From positions 2,790,001-2,854,000 of the forward strand of contig CM066293.1 in the NCBI GenBank assembly GCA_033816765.1: 64,000 nt of DNA, written 5' to 3'. Under the pieces are notes generated by a model. It saw only the letters and a list, made by a program, of their open reading frames with translations, ran no database searches and was not told the origin of the DNA. The DNA comes from Nothopassalora personata. Its lineage: Eukaryota > Ascomycota > Dothideomycetes > Mycosphaerellales > Mycosphaerellaceae. A program made the translations under genes and the position numbers. Below, piece by piece: positions 46,934-58,500 of this stretch (its first letter is position 1; each line of letters opens with the position of its first letter).

Positions 46934-48483
46934 GTAATATAGTAAGTATCGGATTGCTATTCTTAGTTAGGGCCGGAGTAGATCGTAGGGTACTAACCGG
47001 TGTACCTAGCGGACTGCCTTCGCGTATAGGTGCGCCGTCTAGCGTTTGGTTAGGCGAGGATTAAGTAGGCGTAGTTATGCCCTTACCTATACTCTCGCCT
47101 ATACGGAGCTACTTAAGTCAACTCGACTTACGACCGCCTCTCGATAGGACTATAGGCTAGGTAGAGGCTAGTAGAGTTAGCGTAGTACTCTTTACACGTC
47201 CTTTACCTTTACTACCCGGTAGTAGCTAACGTAGCTAAGGCTATTACTAGCTAGATGGTCTAGGTTAATCTATACTATCCTCTAGGGACGCGGACTTCTT
47301 AGTAATAGTACCCTCTATAAAGTATAGAAGGCTATCCTTATAGACGGCTAGGGGGTGTCTTCTAATAATCTCCCTACTCTTGGCCGACTGCGGATTAATA
47401 CTACGTGCTTTAGCCTCCCTGTCGCACCGGGTAAGATTACTAGGCTCTAGAATTCGCTTACGATCTATGCCCTTACGGCCGATCCTTATACGCTAGATTA
47501 ATGCCCTCTAAATTCTACTAATAGCCCTACTATAGTCTAGGTACTTATTAATAAAGGCTATAAACTGGCGGCGCCCGCTATTAGTACTATAAAGCTCGGA
47601 GATAACGCGTCGATTAAGAATCTTATTGTCTATCTACTATAGCTAGTAGCGGGTAAGCGTAGCTCGAAGAGTCTTCTCTCGGTTACGAATCTCTAAACCG
47701 GTCTTACGAATCTTACCGACGATAGGAAATAAGACATCGAGCTTCTTATTACTAAGGAATTTATCCTAGTAGCTCTTACCTATACCGCCCTTAACTTCCT
47801 CGAAAAATAGGTTAACCTAGACGGAGTAGTCTTCGAATACCTTCTCGAAGCCCTTATAGAAGTCCTTTAACACCTTAACCCGCTTCTAAGGACAAAGCTC
47901 TCGGAATATAACATTAGCGGCGGACTTCGGCGTGTTCGTGTTAGTAAGGACATGCTTAACGTTATCCGGTAGGCGAAGGGACTCGAACAAGGTCTAAGGT
48001 AGGCGGGTAAGCCTAGTAACAGTACTAGTAAGCGCTATGCTCGAGCTAGCCGGGCGTAACGATAGACTAGCTAAAGCTATAATAACTAGGATTCGCTAGT
48101 AGTAAGATCGTAAGAGCTAGCTATCTCGTAGTGCTACTCTAGAGTATTAGTAAGCTTTAAAAGCTTAGTGTTAGGGTAGGGGCTTTAAAGAAGGTTAAGG
48201 TCGTAAAGAGAGAGAGGCTAAAGAACCGTCTAATGTGTATAGTAGTAGTAGATAGATATATTAGTGTTTAAAGAAAAGGAGAGAAAGTAGTAGGTAGAGA
48301 GCTACGCTTAAGTATGCCTCTTAGCGTATGTCCCTATAACCGTTACAAGGTAGCAGCGCCGAGACCGGTCTTATAAGTAGTAAGAGTAGTGCTATTAAGG
48401 TTACACTAAAGGTCCGATAACCCTACATAGAACCGAAAACCAGTGCTAGTAACCACCTAGGTAAGCATTCGGTAGGGGCATAT

Positions 48484-48899
48484 TATTATTGTCTCGTTCT
48501 AGGGCTAGTCTTAAAGGAGAGATAAGTTAAGTCACGTAGCGGTATTCTTTAGAGAGGCTAAAGTAAGCTAAGCGAAGATAAATAATAGGAATAAGAGTTA
48601 TATTCCAATTAGTAAGATAGTAACATGAGTTAAACGCATTAGAACCATAAGGGTTTCTAGCGTTCCTAAATATAAAGGACACATTACTAGTCTTAGTCTT
48701 AATCACTTAATCGCTAGTAAGCGAGTAATCTCGAATTACTCAATCGCTAGTAAGCGAGTAATCTCGAATTACTAAGTCGCTAGTAAGCGAGTAATCTCGA
48801 ATTACTAAGTCGCTAGTAAGCGAGTGATCTCGTACGGCGCACGTGGTTTCTATAGCTAATAGTTAGGCGTACCGTCGTAGCTTAACCCGGACCGTAACA
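48484..48899 (-). repeat. 3' LTR of Gypsy B, four 33-bp units
   Basis: 416 bases, TATTATTGTCTCG..GGACCGTAACA (the TA start is a RIPed TG). It contains four 33-base tandem units with TCGCTAG starts at 48,711, 48,744, 48,777 and 48,810. Confidence 0.92.
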
Positions 48900-48976
48900 C
48901 TATCCCCCTTCTAGCCTAGCTTCGTCCCGAAGCTTGTATAAGATAACACAATGTCCCCTCTTCGCGGCCTATAACG

Positions 48977-49490
48977 ATGTCTTCTTCTTCTTCTAAAAAC
49001 CGTCTCCGGCTTACTAAGGAAATTAACGAATACGGTCGTCTAGTAGATCTCGCGTGTGACTATTACTTCTTTAACGGTTTATCTTACGTCGCTATAGAAG
49101 GCAATCTTCGGCTTCGGTATTTGGAGTGTGTTCGCCGCGGGCGTAAGTGTATAAACCTATCCTAGGAGTCTCTTAACAAGACCCGGGAGGAGTACCGGAA
49201 AAAGGTCGAAAAGGATAAGGAGAAGCTTACGGAGATCTTAGTACGGTTAATGCGGGATAAGGCAATACTTCGCTAAGCGGAGGAGCGCGCGCGTAAGAAG
49301 GCGTAGTGTCTAGAGGCCGAAATGGAGGCCTCTAGAGAGATTAAGGACGTCGATTATCCTACTGCCGATACGACTATTAGCCTTTCTCCTACTATATAGT
49401 CCTCGATTAACTTTGTTAATAACGCGATCGACTTCTCCGTCCCTTCCAGTTCTACTAGGTAGCCCGTTATAGTAGGGAATATAAGTTGTA
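48977..49490 (+). pseudogene. Antisense accessory ORF of Gypsy B
   Basis: A plus-strand frame starting MSSSSSKNRLRLTKEINEYG with a cysteine pair (ECVRRGRKC) around residue 53-59, then, after a RIP-type stop at 49,163-49,165, a Lys/Arg/Glu-rich coiled-coil-like stretch (SLNKTREEYRKKVEKDKEKL) to about 49,490. Proteins of this style (short, Ser N-terminus, CxxxxxxC basic motif, coiled coil) are found beside fungal gypsy elements, but I cannot name a family. It is convergent with pol and lies between pol and the 3' LTR. The same placement is seen in Gypsy A. Confidence 0.5.
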
Positions 49491-49513
49491 AGTTATCTCT
49501 ATTCCTATTGATC

Positions 49514-49587
49514 GGCTAGGTAGCTTAGTAGTAGAGCGTAAGCTGTCTACACTCTTAAGGTCGTAGGTTCAATTCCTACTCTAGCTA
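49514..49587 (+). pseudogene. tRNA-like sequence inside Gypsy B
   Basis: 74 bases that fold as a cloverleaf: acceptor GGCTAGG/TCTAGCT (two G-T pairs) with discriminator A, D-stem GCTT/GAGC, and a perfect T-arm GTAGG-TTCAATT-CCTAC. The anticodon arm is abnormal: TAAGC/TCTTA pairs at four positions around a 9-base loop, so the isotype is unclear. The B-box-like GGTTCAATTCC differs from consensus by G to A, consistent with RIP. A hairpin and a T6 run follow. Confidence 0.55.
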
Positions 49588-49592
49588 CTCCC

Positions 49593-49638
49593 GGCCGACT
49601 AGTCGCTAATCGGTAACTTAGTCGGCTAGCCGTTTTTT
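49593..49638 (+). terminator. Hairpin plus T6 run after the tRNA-like sequence
   Basis: GCCGACTA (49,594-49,601) pairs with TAGTCGGC (49,619-49,626), followed by TTTTTT at 49,633-49,638. The T-run would serve as a Pol III terminator for the tRNA-like sequence; the hairpin's role is unknown. Confidence 0.4.
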
Positions 49639-49649
49639 AGTCTTATAGT

Positions 49650-52600
49650 ATTCCTAGATTTTTTGCTAATAGTTTCGTAGGTTTTGTTTTAGTTCCTAGG
49701 TATTCTCCGACTCGTCGTATCCCTTCCATTTAATAAGGTATCGCTAACCTTTCTTGTCTAGGATTTTTTCGACTTCAAATTCGTTTTCTGCTTCCGGCTC
49801 GAAGTGGAAGCTCTCCTAGTAGGGTGTCTCGGCGTCTACTAGTTCTAACTTAGAGATATAGAAGACTAGGTAGATTTTTGCGTCTAGTAGTAGTCGTAGG
49901 CGGTAGTTAACTAGTCCTATGACTTTATCGATAAAAAATAGTCCGACTTTAACGTAATCTAGTTTCTTAGTCTATCTTCTTATTCTTGAGTTTTTTATAA
50001 GGAGATAGACCTTATCCCCCTCTTTTAGTAGAGGTGCTATTTCTCTCGTGTCCTGCCGCTATTAAGACAGTTTTTATTATGCATCTTCGATCGCCTTGCG
50101 TGTTTCTTTATGCACTTCCTTAAGAGTATCCGTCGTTACGATTGCTCTTTCGGCTTGTAGGTGAGATCTAGGTGTTCTAAATAGGTTAGGATCTTTACTA
50201 AAGTTCGTATAAAATAGTGTCGTTAAAGTTGTCTCTAATTTGTGGTTGTTTAGTGCAATCTGCGCTATTGGCAGTAATAAAACCTAGTTGTCTTATGCAT
50301 AATTAATGTAGTGTCGTAGGTATTGTTCTAGCGTTTAATTTATCCTTTCGGTTTATCCGTCTATTTCCGGATGATATGCTATTAACAGCTTATGTTTAAT
50401 TCCGATCGTTCCTATAAGCGTCTTCTAGTAATTTAATGTAAATAGCTTATCTGTATCCGTTATAAACGCTTAGGGAAATCCGTAGTATCGGATAAGTCTA
50501 TCTAGTACGAGGTATCCGAGCTGCTCTACATTGTACGTTTCCAATGCAGGAATGAAGTGTACGTATTTCGTAAGCCTATTAACTATAACTAGTATTATGT
50601 CGTATAGTTGTTTCGTAATTTAATCTCTTAACGGTAGGAGTTTCGTAATAAAGTCTATTATAACTTCGTCCTATGGTTTTATCGGTAGTGTCCTAAACTG
50701 TAGGTGACCGTATTTTACATGTCTCGTAGCCTTGTTTCGTTAGTAGTGTACGTATTGTTTAACGTAGCGTAACACCTTAAGTCTTATCTATAGAAATGAG
50801 AAACTGCGTTATATTAGGTCTATTGTTTTTAAAGTTCTAGGGTGTCTATAAGTTAGTCCGTCGTGATGTTGTCGTATGCATTCTTCTTCTCGATCCTTTA
50901 GTACCTAGTATTTTCCTTACGATATAGGGAATCGTTCGTCCCTATCGCCTAATATCCGTACGATGTTATTAAATTCTCTTATGTTAGTACTAAGACTTCC
51001 GTTGGGGTTCGTCTTCAATATTTTGTGTTATACTAGTTCTTTTCCTTCTATGTAGTCGCTTCTTCGGCTTAGCGCGTCGGCGCGGCCGTTCTCTCGTCCT
51101 AGAGTATATTTAATTTCGAACTTATACTATCCTAGCAGCTCCGACTAGCGGGCTTACCTTCGGGTAAGTTCTTTCGTCGTCGTAAAGTACGTAAGATTCT
51201 TATAGTTAGAAAGAATCGTTAACTTCGGTAGGCCCTTAACATATACTCTCTAATATTGCATAGCAGTAACAATAGCTAGAAGCTCTTTATTATGGATGTC
51301 GTAGTTCTGTTCCGCTATAGTCATTTTCCAGGAGTAATAGGCTACTAGGTGTCTCTACCTATCGTGTGTCTATATTAGACACGCGCCTATTACTATATTA
51401 GACGTATCGGTCTCGATGTAGACTTCCTTACTACTATCGAATAGTCGAAACGTAGGGGCTAAAGCGCATTGTTCCTTAAGTTTCTTAAACGCTTTAATCT
51501 GTTCTTTTCCCCATTTCTAAGTAACGTCTTTTCTCGTAAGCATCGTTATTAGTACTACTGTCTTTACGTAGTCCTTAATGAATTTCGGTTATAGTTCGCT
51601 AGTCTAAGGAATGATTGTACGTCCTTAACTGTTTTCGGTTCTAGCTATTCTCTAATTGACTATGTCTTCGTAGGGTCGATCGTTATCCCTATAGTACTAA
51701 TAATAAAGCCTAAGAATTTAACTTCTTTCTTATGGAATTCGCATTTCTCGGGTGCTGTCTTAAATCCTAAACGCGTAAGTCGTTCAAATACGTCCTAGAC
51801 TTGCTTTATGTAATTCTAAAGGGATCCTTTCGTGTAGACTAATATGTCGTCTATATAGGCGATAACGTAGACGTCGAGTAGGTCTCTAAGTGTTTCGTTA
51901 ATAAGGTCCTAACAGGATGCGGGTACGTTAGTTAATCCTATTAGCATAACTAAGAATTCGTAAAGTCCGTATCTTATTCTAAAAGCGGTTTTCTATTCTT
52001 CTCCTTCTACTATCCGTATAGCGTAGAAGGCATCTCGTAGGTTAATCTTCGTATACTAGTCTAATCCGGTTAATCTATCTTATGCTTCTTTGATGTTAGG
52101 TAGCGGGTATCGGTTCTTAATCGTAATCTCGTTTAACTTCCTATAGTCTTATACGAGTCGTAACTTCCCGTTTGCTTTTAGAACGAACATGTATAGAGTT
52201 CCTATACTTAAGGTGGATCTTCTTATCTATCCTTTAGCTAGCTTCTCCTTTAGCTATTCTCGTAGGGTCTATAGCTCTTTCTTAGACATTTAATATAGGG
52301 GTCCCTATAGAGGCTCTTTCCCTAGCTAAATGTTTATCTTATAATCCTATAGTTAGTGCTTAGGTAAGGCATCCTTGCCTCTTTCCTCTTTAAAGAGTCG
52401 CGACTACTTACGATACTCTTTAGGAATACTTAACTCTAAGATGTTAGTATCCTTCGATAGTACGTTACTTCTATTACTACTAGTAACTTCGTAACCCGGC
52501 GGCCCTACGCTAGTGTCTATCCTAGTCGAAGGTAGTTCTTCTATCCTTCTATTCGGCGTAAGCTATATCCTGTTTAGCTGTCTCTTTACCTTATCTACTA

Positions 52601-52990
52601 GCGAACGCTACCGCTACGTAGGCTAAATGTCGATAACGTAGTCGCATTCCTTAAATGTAAGTACTCCTCTTCTCTAGTTGATTACTAGATTGTGCTTTCT
52701 TAACTAAGGCATACCTAGTACGATGTTATAACTAGCTATGTTAGTAATATCTAAGATAATCTCCTCGTAGTACCGTTAGATAGCAAGTAGTAGCGGTATC
52801 GTCTCGCGCTCTATACTAGGTAAGGATGATCCGTCTACCGCGATTAATTTATAACCCTCTTTCTTCTTATAGGTAGCGATCCTATGTCTTATAATAAATA
52901 ATTCGGAGGTAAAGTTCCCGCTTGCTCCGGAATCTATTATAGCATCTATCTTATGCCCGTTAACGATAATCTTAGTTCGAAACACTGTTA
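49650..52990 (-). pseudogene. Pol of Gypsy B (protease to chromodomain), RIPed
   Basis: Minus strand. The aspartic protease at 52,776-52,985 has an intact IDSGASGNF active site. RT follows with an intact YIDD catalytic motif at 51,846-51,857. RNase H ends with the ADALSR tether near 51,065-51,085. Integrase covers about 50.75-50.0 kb. A chromodomain (FEVEKILDKKG, then LIKWKGYDESENT) is at about 49,795-49,650, placing it among chromoviruses, whose integrases target heterochromatin. In-frame stops of RIP type make it inactive even though key catalytic residues remain. Confidence 0.8.
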
Positions 52991-53199
52991 TCGTTAGTAA
53001 TGCTTAAGCCTTTTCTATGTTATATAACTCCCTTCGGTCGCTTATTCCTAGGGAGTTAATCCTTTTCCCTATTCGTATATAGAACGTCGTGCTTCGTGTC
53101 TCGAGGCCTCCGCTTAAACCTAGCGCGAGCCTTTCTATATCTATACCTATATCCGGTAACGTTCCTAGATCTTCTACGTTTCTAAGTAGAGTACGCGTG

Positions 53200-54960
53200 C
53201 GTGTTACACTAAATTACGTAATTTATTCGATATAAATGTTCCTAACGGTGTAAGATATCCGGTTCCTATTATTCGGCTCCCTATCGGTAGTTATTCTATA
53301 ATAGCGGTTACTAGATTCTCGGTTGTTTCTATAAGTAGGTATCCCTAGGCTATACCTCGTAGGGTGTCGAGTGTTTTATTAAACTTAATAGATTGTAGTA
53401 TCCTTCGTCCGCCTATCTTAGGTAGGAATTCTTCGTGCCTTCTTTATAGGTAGATGATTATGTCGTACAGTTTCTTAGGTGCATCTACCGTAAAGGTAAG
53501 TTGTTCGTTGTCGTCGTTAGTGTCGCTCTCTTCTCCTTCGGAGGAATCTTCTTCGCTTAATTCTTCCGGATCCTAGTCTTCCTTAATAGTACTTAGCCCG
53601 GTAGTTTCTTAACTTTCTTCTTATGGTCCTAGTGACTATAATCCGTTCTATCCTAGGTCCTAATTTTCTTTGTCGCTTCCATCTTCGTCGAAGTAGGATT
53701 CGTCGATGTCTACTTCTCGGAGCGTAGCGTTTTGCCTATGCGTCGCTCCTAGGGTTCCTCGTAGTTACTAAGGCTAATACCCTACGCCGCGAAGTTAGGC
53801 GTAGTGGACTTAACACGAGTCTTAGTAACAGAATCGCTAATGGAGGCTTCTATAACTATTTCGAGATTCGGATTTGATCTCGTAGTCAACTCTTCGTGTC
53901 ATTATGTTAAACTATCGTAGTTGGTTCTTCGCATTAAATGGAATGACCACTATTTACTACCTAAAGTATCCTCCTCGTCCTCCTAAGGGGTCTAGGAGAG
54001 GTATCGTGCTTCTATTACTAGCTCTCTCCCCTACTCTCCGAGTATAGTCGGTATCTCCTCGAGATCTAACGCTGCTCTCGGATTTACTAGTTCGGGGTTG
54101 TATTATATTAAATTGGTCGCGGCGCACTTTATTTTTACCGCGGCAATCCCGCGCTATGTAGCCTTCCTTACTATAGGCATAGTATGTAAGTTTTCCTTTT
54201 CCTTTAAAGGGCTTTCCGTAACCCCTACTCTTATCGATCTTCCGTCCTCGTTAGGTAACGTCCAGTTCTATTAGCTATAGTCTATAGTAGGGTTAGCTTT
54301 ATCGTGAGAATTCTCCCTTCGTAACGTATCCTCCTAAGGGTCTACGATCCGGAGCGTATCCTACTATTCCTCCTACTTTAGAGTCGTATTTCTTCTTCTA
54401 GTGTCGTTCCTAGAGCTGGTTATCGATGTTAATCGACGCCTTTATTAGCTCTTCGAGGTTAGTGATCCGTCCCCCGTGTCTTATTAACTCGTCCTTAACG
54501 GAGTCTTTAAGTCCACGTCGGAACATAGTCATTAACGCCGTCTAGTCCTACCCGGTGATTTGTCCGTATTCTTCGAATTTGGCGGCATACTCTAAAGTAG
54601 ACGTCTTCTACTTTAGGTGTTGAATGATTCGTATAGCCTATTAGACTTCGTTCGAGGTTCTAAAGATTAACTTCATCTTTTCTTTAAAAAGGGTATAGCT
54701 CCTAAACATTCCGGTAGGGTCTTGTCGTTCTATACCTTTAAGGTATTCCTTAAGGTAAGGTTTAATCTAGTTCTACGCACTTCCGCTAAGGTACGTAATA
54801 GCGAAGATAGTTCTTTTATCGGCATCGACTGGGTTAAACATAAGATACATATCTATCTAATTGATCTAGTCGTCGAACTTAGCTCTGTCTCTATAGAAGA
54901 GATCTAGCTTAGTAGCCTTAACGTCGTTCCTCCTTAGAGTAGGTTCGTTATCGTCATTAG
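53200..54960 (-). pseudogene. Gag of Gypsy B, RIPed
   Basis: Minus-strand Gag region between protease and the 5' LTR. A zinc-knuckle remnant near 54,136-54,180 reads YYAYSKEGYIARDC, where the CCHC pattern expects Cys or His at three of the Tyr positions; Cys to Tyr and His to Tyr are both RIP-type changes. The acidic C-terminal part is near 53.5-53.7 kb. The limits are approximate. Confidence 0.6.
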
Positions 54961-55080
54961 ACTTATCGTCCTTCGTAGTAGTCTATTATGGTAGCGTACG
55001 GCGGATACTTCCTACTTCGCTGGGGGCGGGTGTTCCCCTACTAGCTGCTTAAGTAGCGCTTATCCTAAGGGCGTTTAATG

Positions 55081-55430
55081 TGTTATTATCTCGTTCTAGG
55101 GCTAGTCTTAAAGGAGAGATAAGTTAAGTCACGTAGCGGTATTCTTTAGAGAGGCTAAAGCAAGCTAAGCGAAGATAAATGATAGGAATAAGAGTTATAT
55201 TCTAATTAGTAAGATAGTAACATAAGTTGAACGCATTAGAACCATAAGGGTTTCTAGCGTTCCTAAATACAAAGGAGACATTGCTAGTCTCAGTCTTAAT
55301 TACTAAGTCGCTAGTGAGCGAGTAATCTCGAATCACCAAGTCGCTAGTGAGCGAGTGATCTCGTGCGGCGCACGTGGTTTCTGTAGCTAATAGTTAGGCG
55401 TGCCGTCGTGGCTTAACCCGGACCGTAACA
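55081..55430 (-). repeat. 5' LTR of Gypsy B, two 33-bp units
   Basis: 350 bases, TGTTATTATCTCG..GGACCGTAACA. It has only two of the 33-base units (TCGCTAG at 55,308 and 55,341), so it is exactly 66 bases shorter than the other LTR. Confidence 0.92.
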
Positions 55431-55454
55431 CATACTACGCTATTACGTAATTCG

Positions 55455-55480
55455 ATTTACCGGTCCCGGGACCGGTAAAT
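55455..55480. repeat. 26-bp perfect palindrome (pol/ORF3 boundary, copy 2)
   Basis: Identical to 13,199-13,224, just right of the Gypsy B insertion point. Confidence 0.95.
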
Positions 55481-55599
55481 GTAACTCTACTAACTAAGGT
55501 CTAACTAAGGTAAGAACACCCTATAAAGTGAAGTCTAGATAACCGAATCGGCTTAATAAACTAAAGGGCATACGTAACACATACCTAAGGGAAGTTAAC

Positions 55600-58500
55600 T
55601 CCGTACGCCATTACTAACTAATTAGTTCTTAGCCTCGATCCTACTAAACTGTGAAATTTCGGCTATAGAAAGGTTATAAGGCCTAACCTATAGCTTCTTA
55701 GATTCCGGTTTAGGATACGATCCCCTTTCGTTAACTCCTATAGGTAGTACGTCTTCGTCGGCGATAGGCTCGATCTCGTTTAAATTACTGCTGTCTTCGC
55801 TATTAGCGACGCTATTAGCGACTTCTCCCTCCCCTATTACAAGATCGATCCCATTATCTAGACCTAGTACTCCTATGTTATCCGGGCGAAGCTCTAGAAC
55901 TAGCTTAAGGTTTTCTCGTGCCTAAACACCCTTTATTAGCGTGCTATTAAGTTCCTTAAGAATATAGGTACTAAACTCCCTAGAGACACTAGACACCTAA
56001 TATAGACCTTACTATCGGTAACCGATTTTACGTAAGAAGTCATCCTTATATAGCTTATCGAATCTTATAACAAGGTCGCCCTTCTAGAAACTAACAAAGT
56101 TAACATTCCGGTAAGAATTAAAGTAGTCCTTACTAAGTTCTCTTAGTCGCTTTTTCGAGCATGTAGCTCTTCTAAACTAAGGTCTCGAGCCTAGAGTTAA
56201 CGCGCACGTATTGTAAGTAGGTCCTTAGTCGTCTTAACCGATCCCTGTTAATAATTCGCCTAAGTCGGGTACTTAACCTCAATTGGTAGAATCGTGCGAT
56301 AGCTATATAGGACCTAAGCTAGCGTTATTCTAGTAGTACGACAGGTCGTAGTCCTATTAGTATATAACATAGCGGGTACCTATTACTCCTATCCGCGGTA
56401 TGTGTTCCTTATAAGCTTTACTAACGCTATAAGAATCGGACGGTGTCTAGCCTCGACCGGAGCATTAGACTACGGATAGTACGGTAATATTCGAATCCTT
56501 CGAACACTAAGCCCCACGAGTAACCGCTTAACCTTACCCGTATAAACCGTAGCGTTATTAAGCACAATTTTAGCATAGTAGCCGTGCCTATAGAAGACAT
56601 CTTCGTATAGAAACTTAGTAACCGTCTTAGAGCTAGGAGGTGCCCTCGTTACTCTAGCCTCGATCTAGTTACTAAGTGCTTCGCGCGTAACTAGGAGGTA
56701 TCTATTTTTATACACCTAGACGGGGTCCGAGTACCACTTCTTACTAATAACCTAAGGGCTCGATAAGTAAAGCTTACTAGCGCGCTAGTTGCCTTCGCGA
56801 AACCTATAGGGAGCATAACTTTGAACCTACGTAGAGACATCGGCGAAGCACCCGTCCTAGTAATACCGATCGGAAATAAGGTTGTACACGACCTTAGCGC
56901 TACGATAACCGTGTCTTTTATAGCATTCTATAACGATCTCCTTCTAAGCCTTATTATCGTTAATTATAAGTTATAACGGTACTCCTCGGCGCTTCTAGAA
57001 GAACAGTAATTAGTCTCGGATAAAGAAGTTAACGCTTTTCTTCACTAGCCGCCGGTACTTAGTACGGGTAATACTATTGGGCCGGGTCCTAGTTTCTATA
57101 ACCTAAGTAAGCTACTAAGAGCCCTTAGAATATTAGTCCCCGAGATATCGTGTTTTCTAGATTTTAACTAGATAGGTGTCGACCGGCTCCGGGTACCCAA
57201 ACAGCTTATTATTAATTATCTAGTCGACTTCGTCTTCGTTAGCTTCCCTAGGTTCCTAAGGTGTAGAGGGCCTACGAGACAGGGCATCTAGGCTAGTGTG
57301 TCTAGTCCCCGTAACGTGCTTTACCTCGAACGTAAATAACCTAATCTACGTAACCTACCAGGCCATTGCCGAGTTCGGCAGGTCCGAAGCCGGCCGGTTA
57401 AGCTACTATACAAGTGTCTTAGCATTAACCTTAAGGACAAAATTAACGCTAGTAATATATCTCTAGATCTTCTTAAGCCCCTTAAGGACCCTAAGGCATT
57501 CCCGCTTACTAGCAACATATCTAGATTCTAACGCGTTCTAGATTCCGCTCTTATACCGCACCGGGTGACGCCGTCGGGTACTGTCCATTAATTCTTAAGA
57601 AACGATACATCCCTATCTAGTGCCGCTAGCATTAACTAAGATAAAGATGGACCTAGCACTAGGTAAGTAGTAGAGGGTAACTAAGGCTAGAGCCTACATA
57701 AGGTATCTAGTAACCTCTTCTTTTAAGAACTGCTTATTTTCTATCTAGGTGAACTCGGCGTCCTTCTTTAGTAGTTTATACATTAGTCGAGCGATAATAA
57801 CGAACTAGGGAATCTATATCCGGAAGTACATATACAGCCCTACATAGGTACGGACCTCCTTAATACAGGTAGGCGTAGGCTAATCTAGGATCTTAGCTAT
57901 AACCTTTAGGTTAGGGTAGTAACTATCCGGGCTAGTAACGTACCTAACAATCTTAAGCTTTTCCTATAACTATTCGGATTTGCCTCTAGTAACTACCGCA
58001 CTAGCTCTTTCTAGGTTAGTAAGAACTAGATCTAGGGAAACGATGTGCTTAACGACCTATTTCCTTAACCTAGGCTCTACTTCTACATTCCTATAGTCCT
58101 TAGTTAGTCCCTTAATACCGATGTCATCGAGAAACGGCTTCGCTCGATGCGAGATATAATTAAGTAGAATCTTTATTACCGTACGCACGAACTAAGTAAC
58201 TAAATTAGTAGCTCCTTAAGGTAGAGTCGTGTTACGTACTAGGCTAAGAGGGGTTATGAAGGCTATTAAGTCCCGGTAGGACTTATCTAAAGTGATCTAA
58301 TTATAACCTAAAAATAGGTCTATAAGTAAAGCGACTCGGTACCCGGTAAAATCCTCTAAGAAGCTATCCGTGTCCGGTAGAATGTTAGCATCGCGTATAG
58401 TAACCTTATTTAGGAGCATAGCTAAGTTAATTAACCGATATGGCACATCGCTTCTAGAGGCATTAACCTTCTTTACGACTAGGAACTAGCTATTGGAATA

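Larger units (their letters stand above)
44560..48060 (-). pseudogene. ORF3 of large gypsy copy 2, unknown protein
   Basis: The same minus-strand ORF as at 9.3-12.8 kb, with RIP stops at partly different positions, which supports a real ancestral frame. Its Ser/Asn/Asp repeat is at 44,931-44,990. A 98-bp MITE interrupts it at 46,836. The family is not recognised. Confidence 0.55.
48484..55430 (-). mobile_element. Gypsy B: complete chromodomain Ty3/gypsy element
   Basis: A complete minus-strand element of 6,947 bases inserted in copy 2 of the large element, with target duplication CATAT (48,479-48,483) / CATAC (55,431-55,435); the empty site in copy 1 reads CATGC, so both flanks differ from it only by transitions. 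LTRs: 48,484-48,899 (3') and 55,081-55,430 (5'). Order on its own strand: gag, protease, RT, RNase H, integrase, chromodomain, then a plus-strand antisense ORF and a tRNA-like sequence before the 3' LTR. RIP stops are frequent. Confidence 0.9.

Noticed and set aside
7110..49490. Gypsy A and B antisense frames as homologous proteins
   Set aside because: By eye they share only an MSS start; without alignment I keep them as similar in position, not in sequence.
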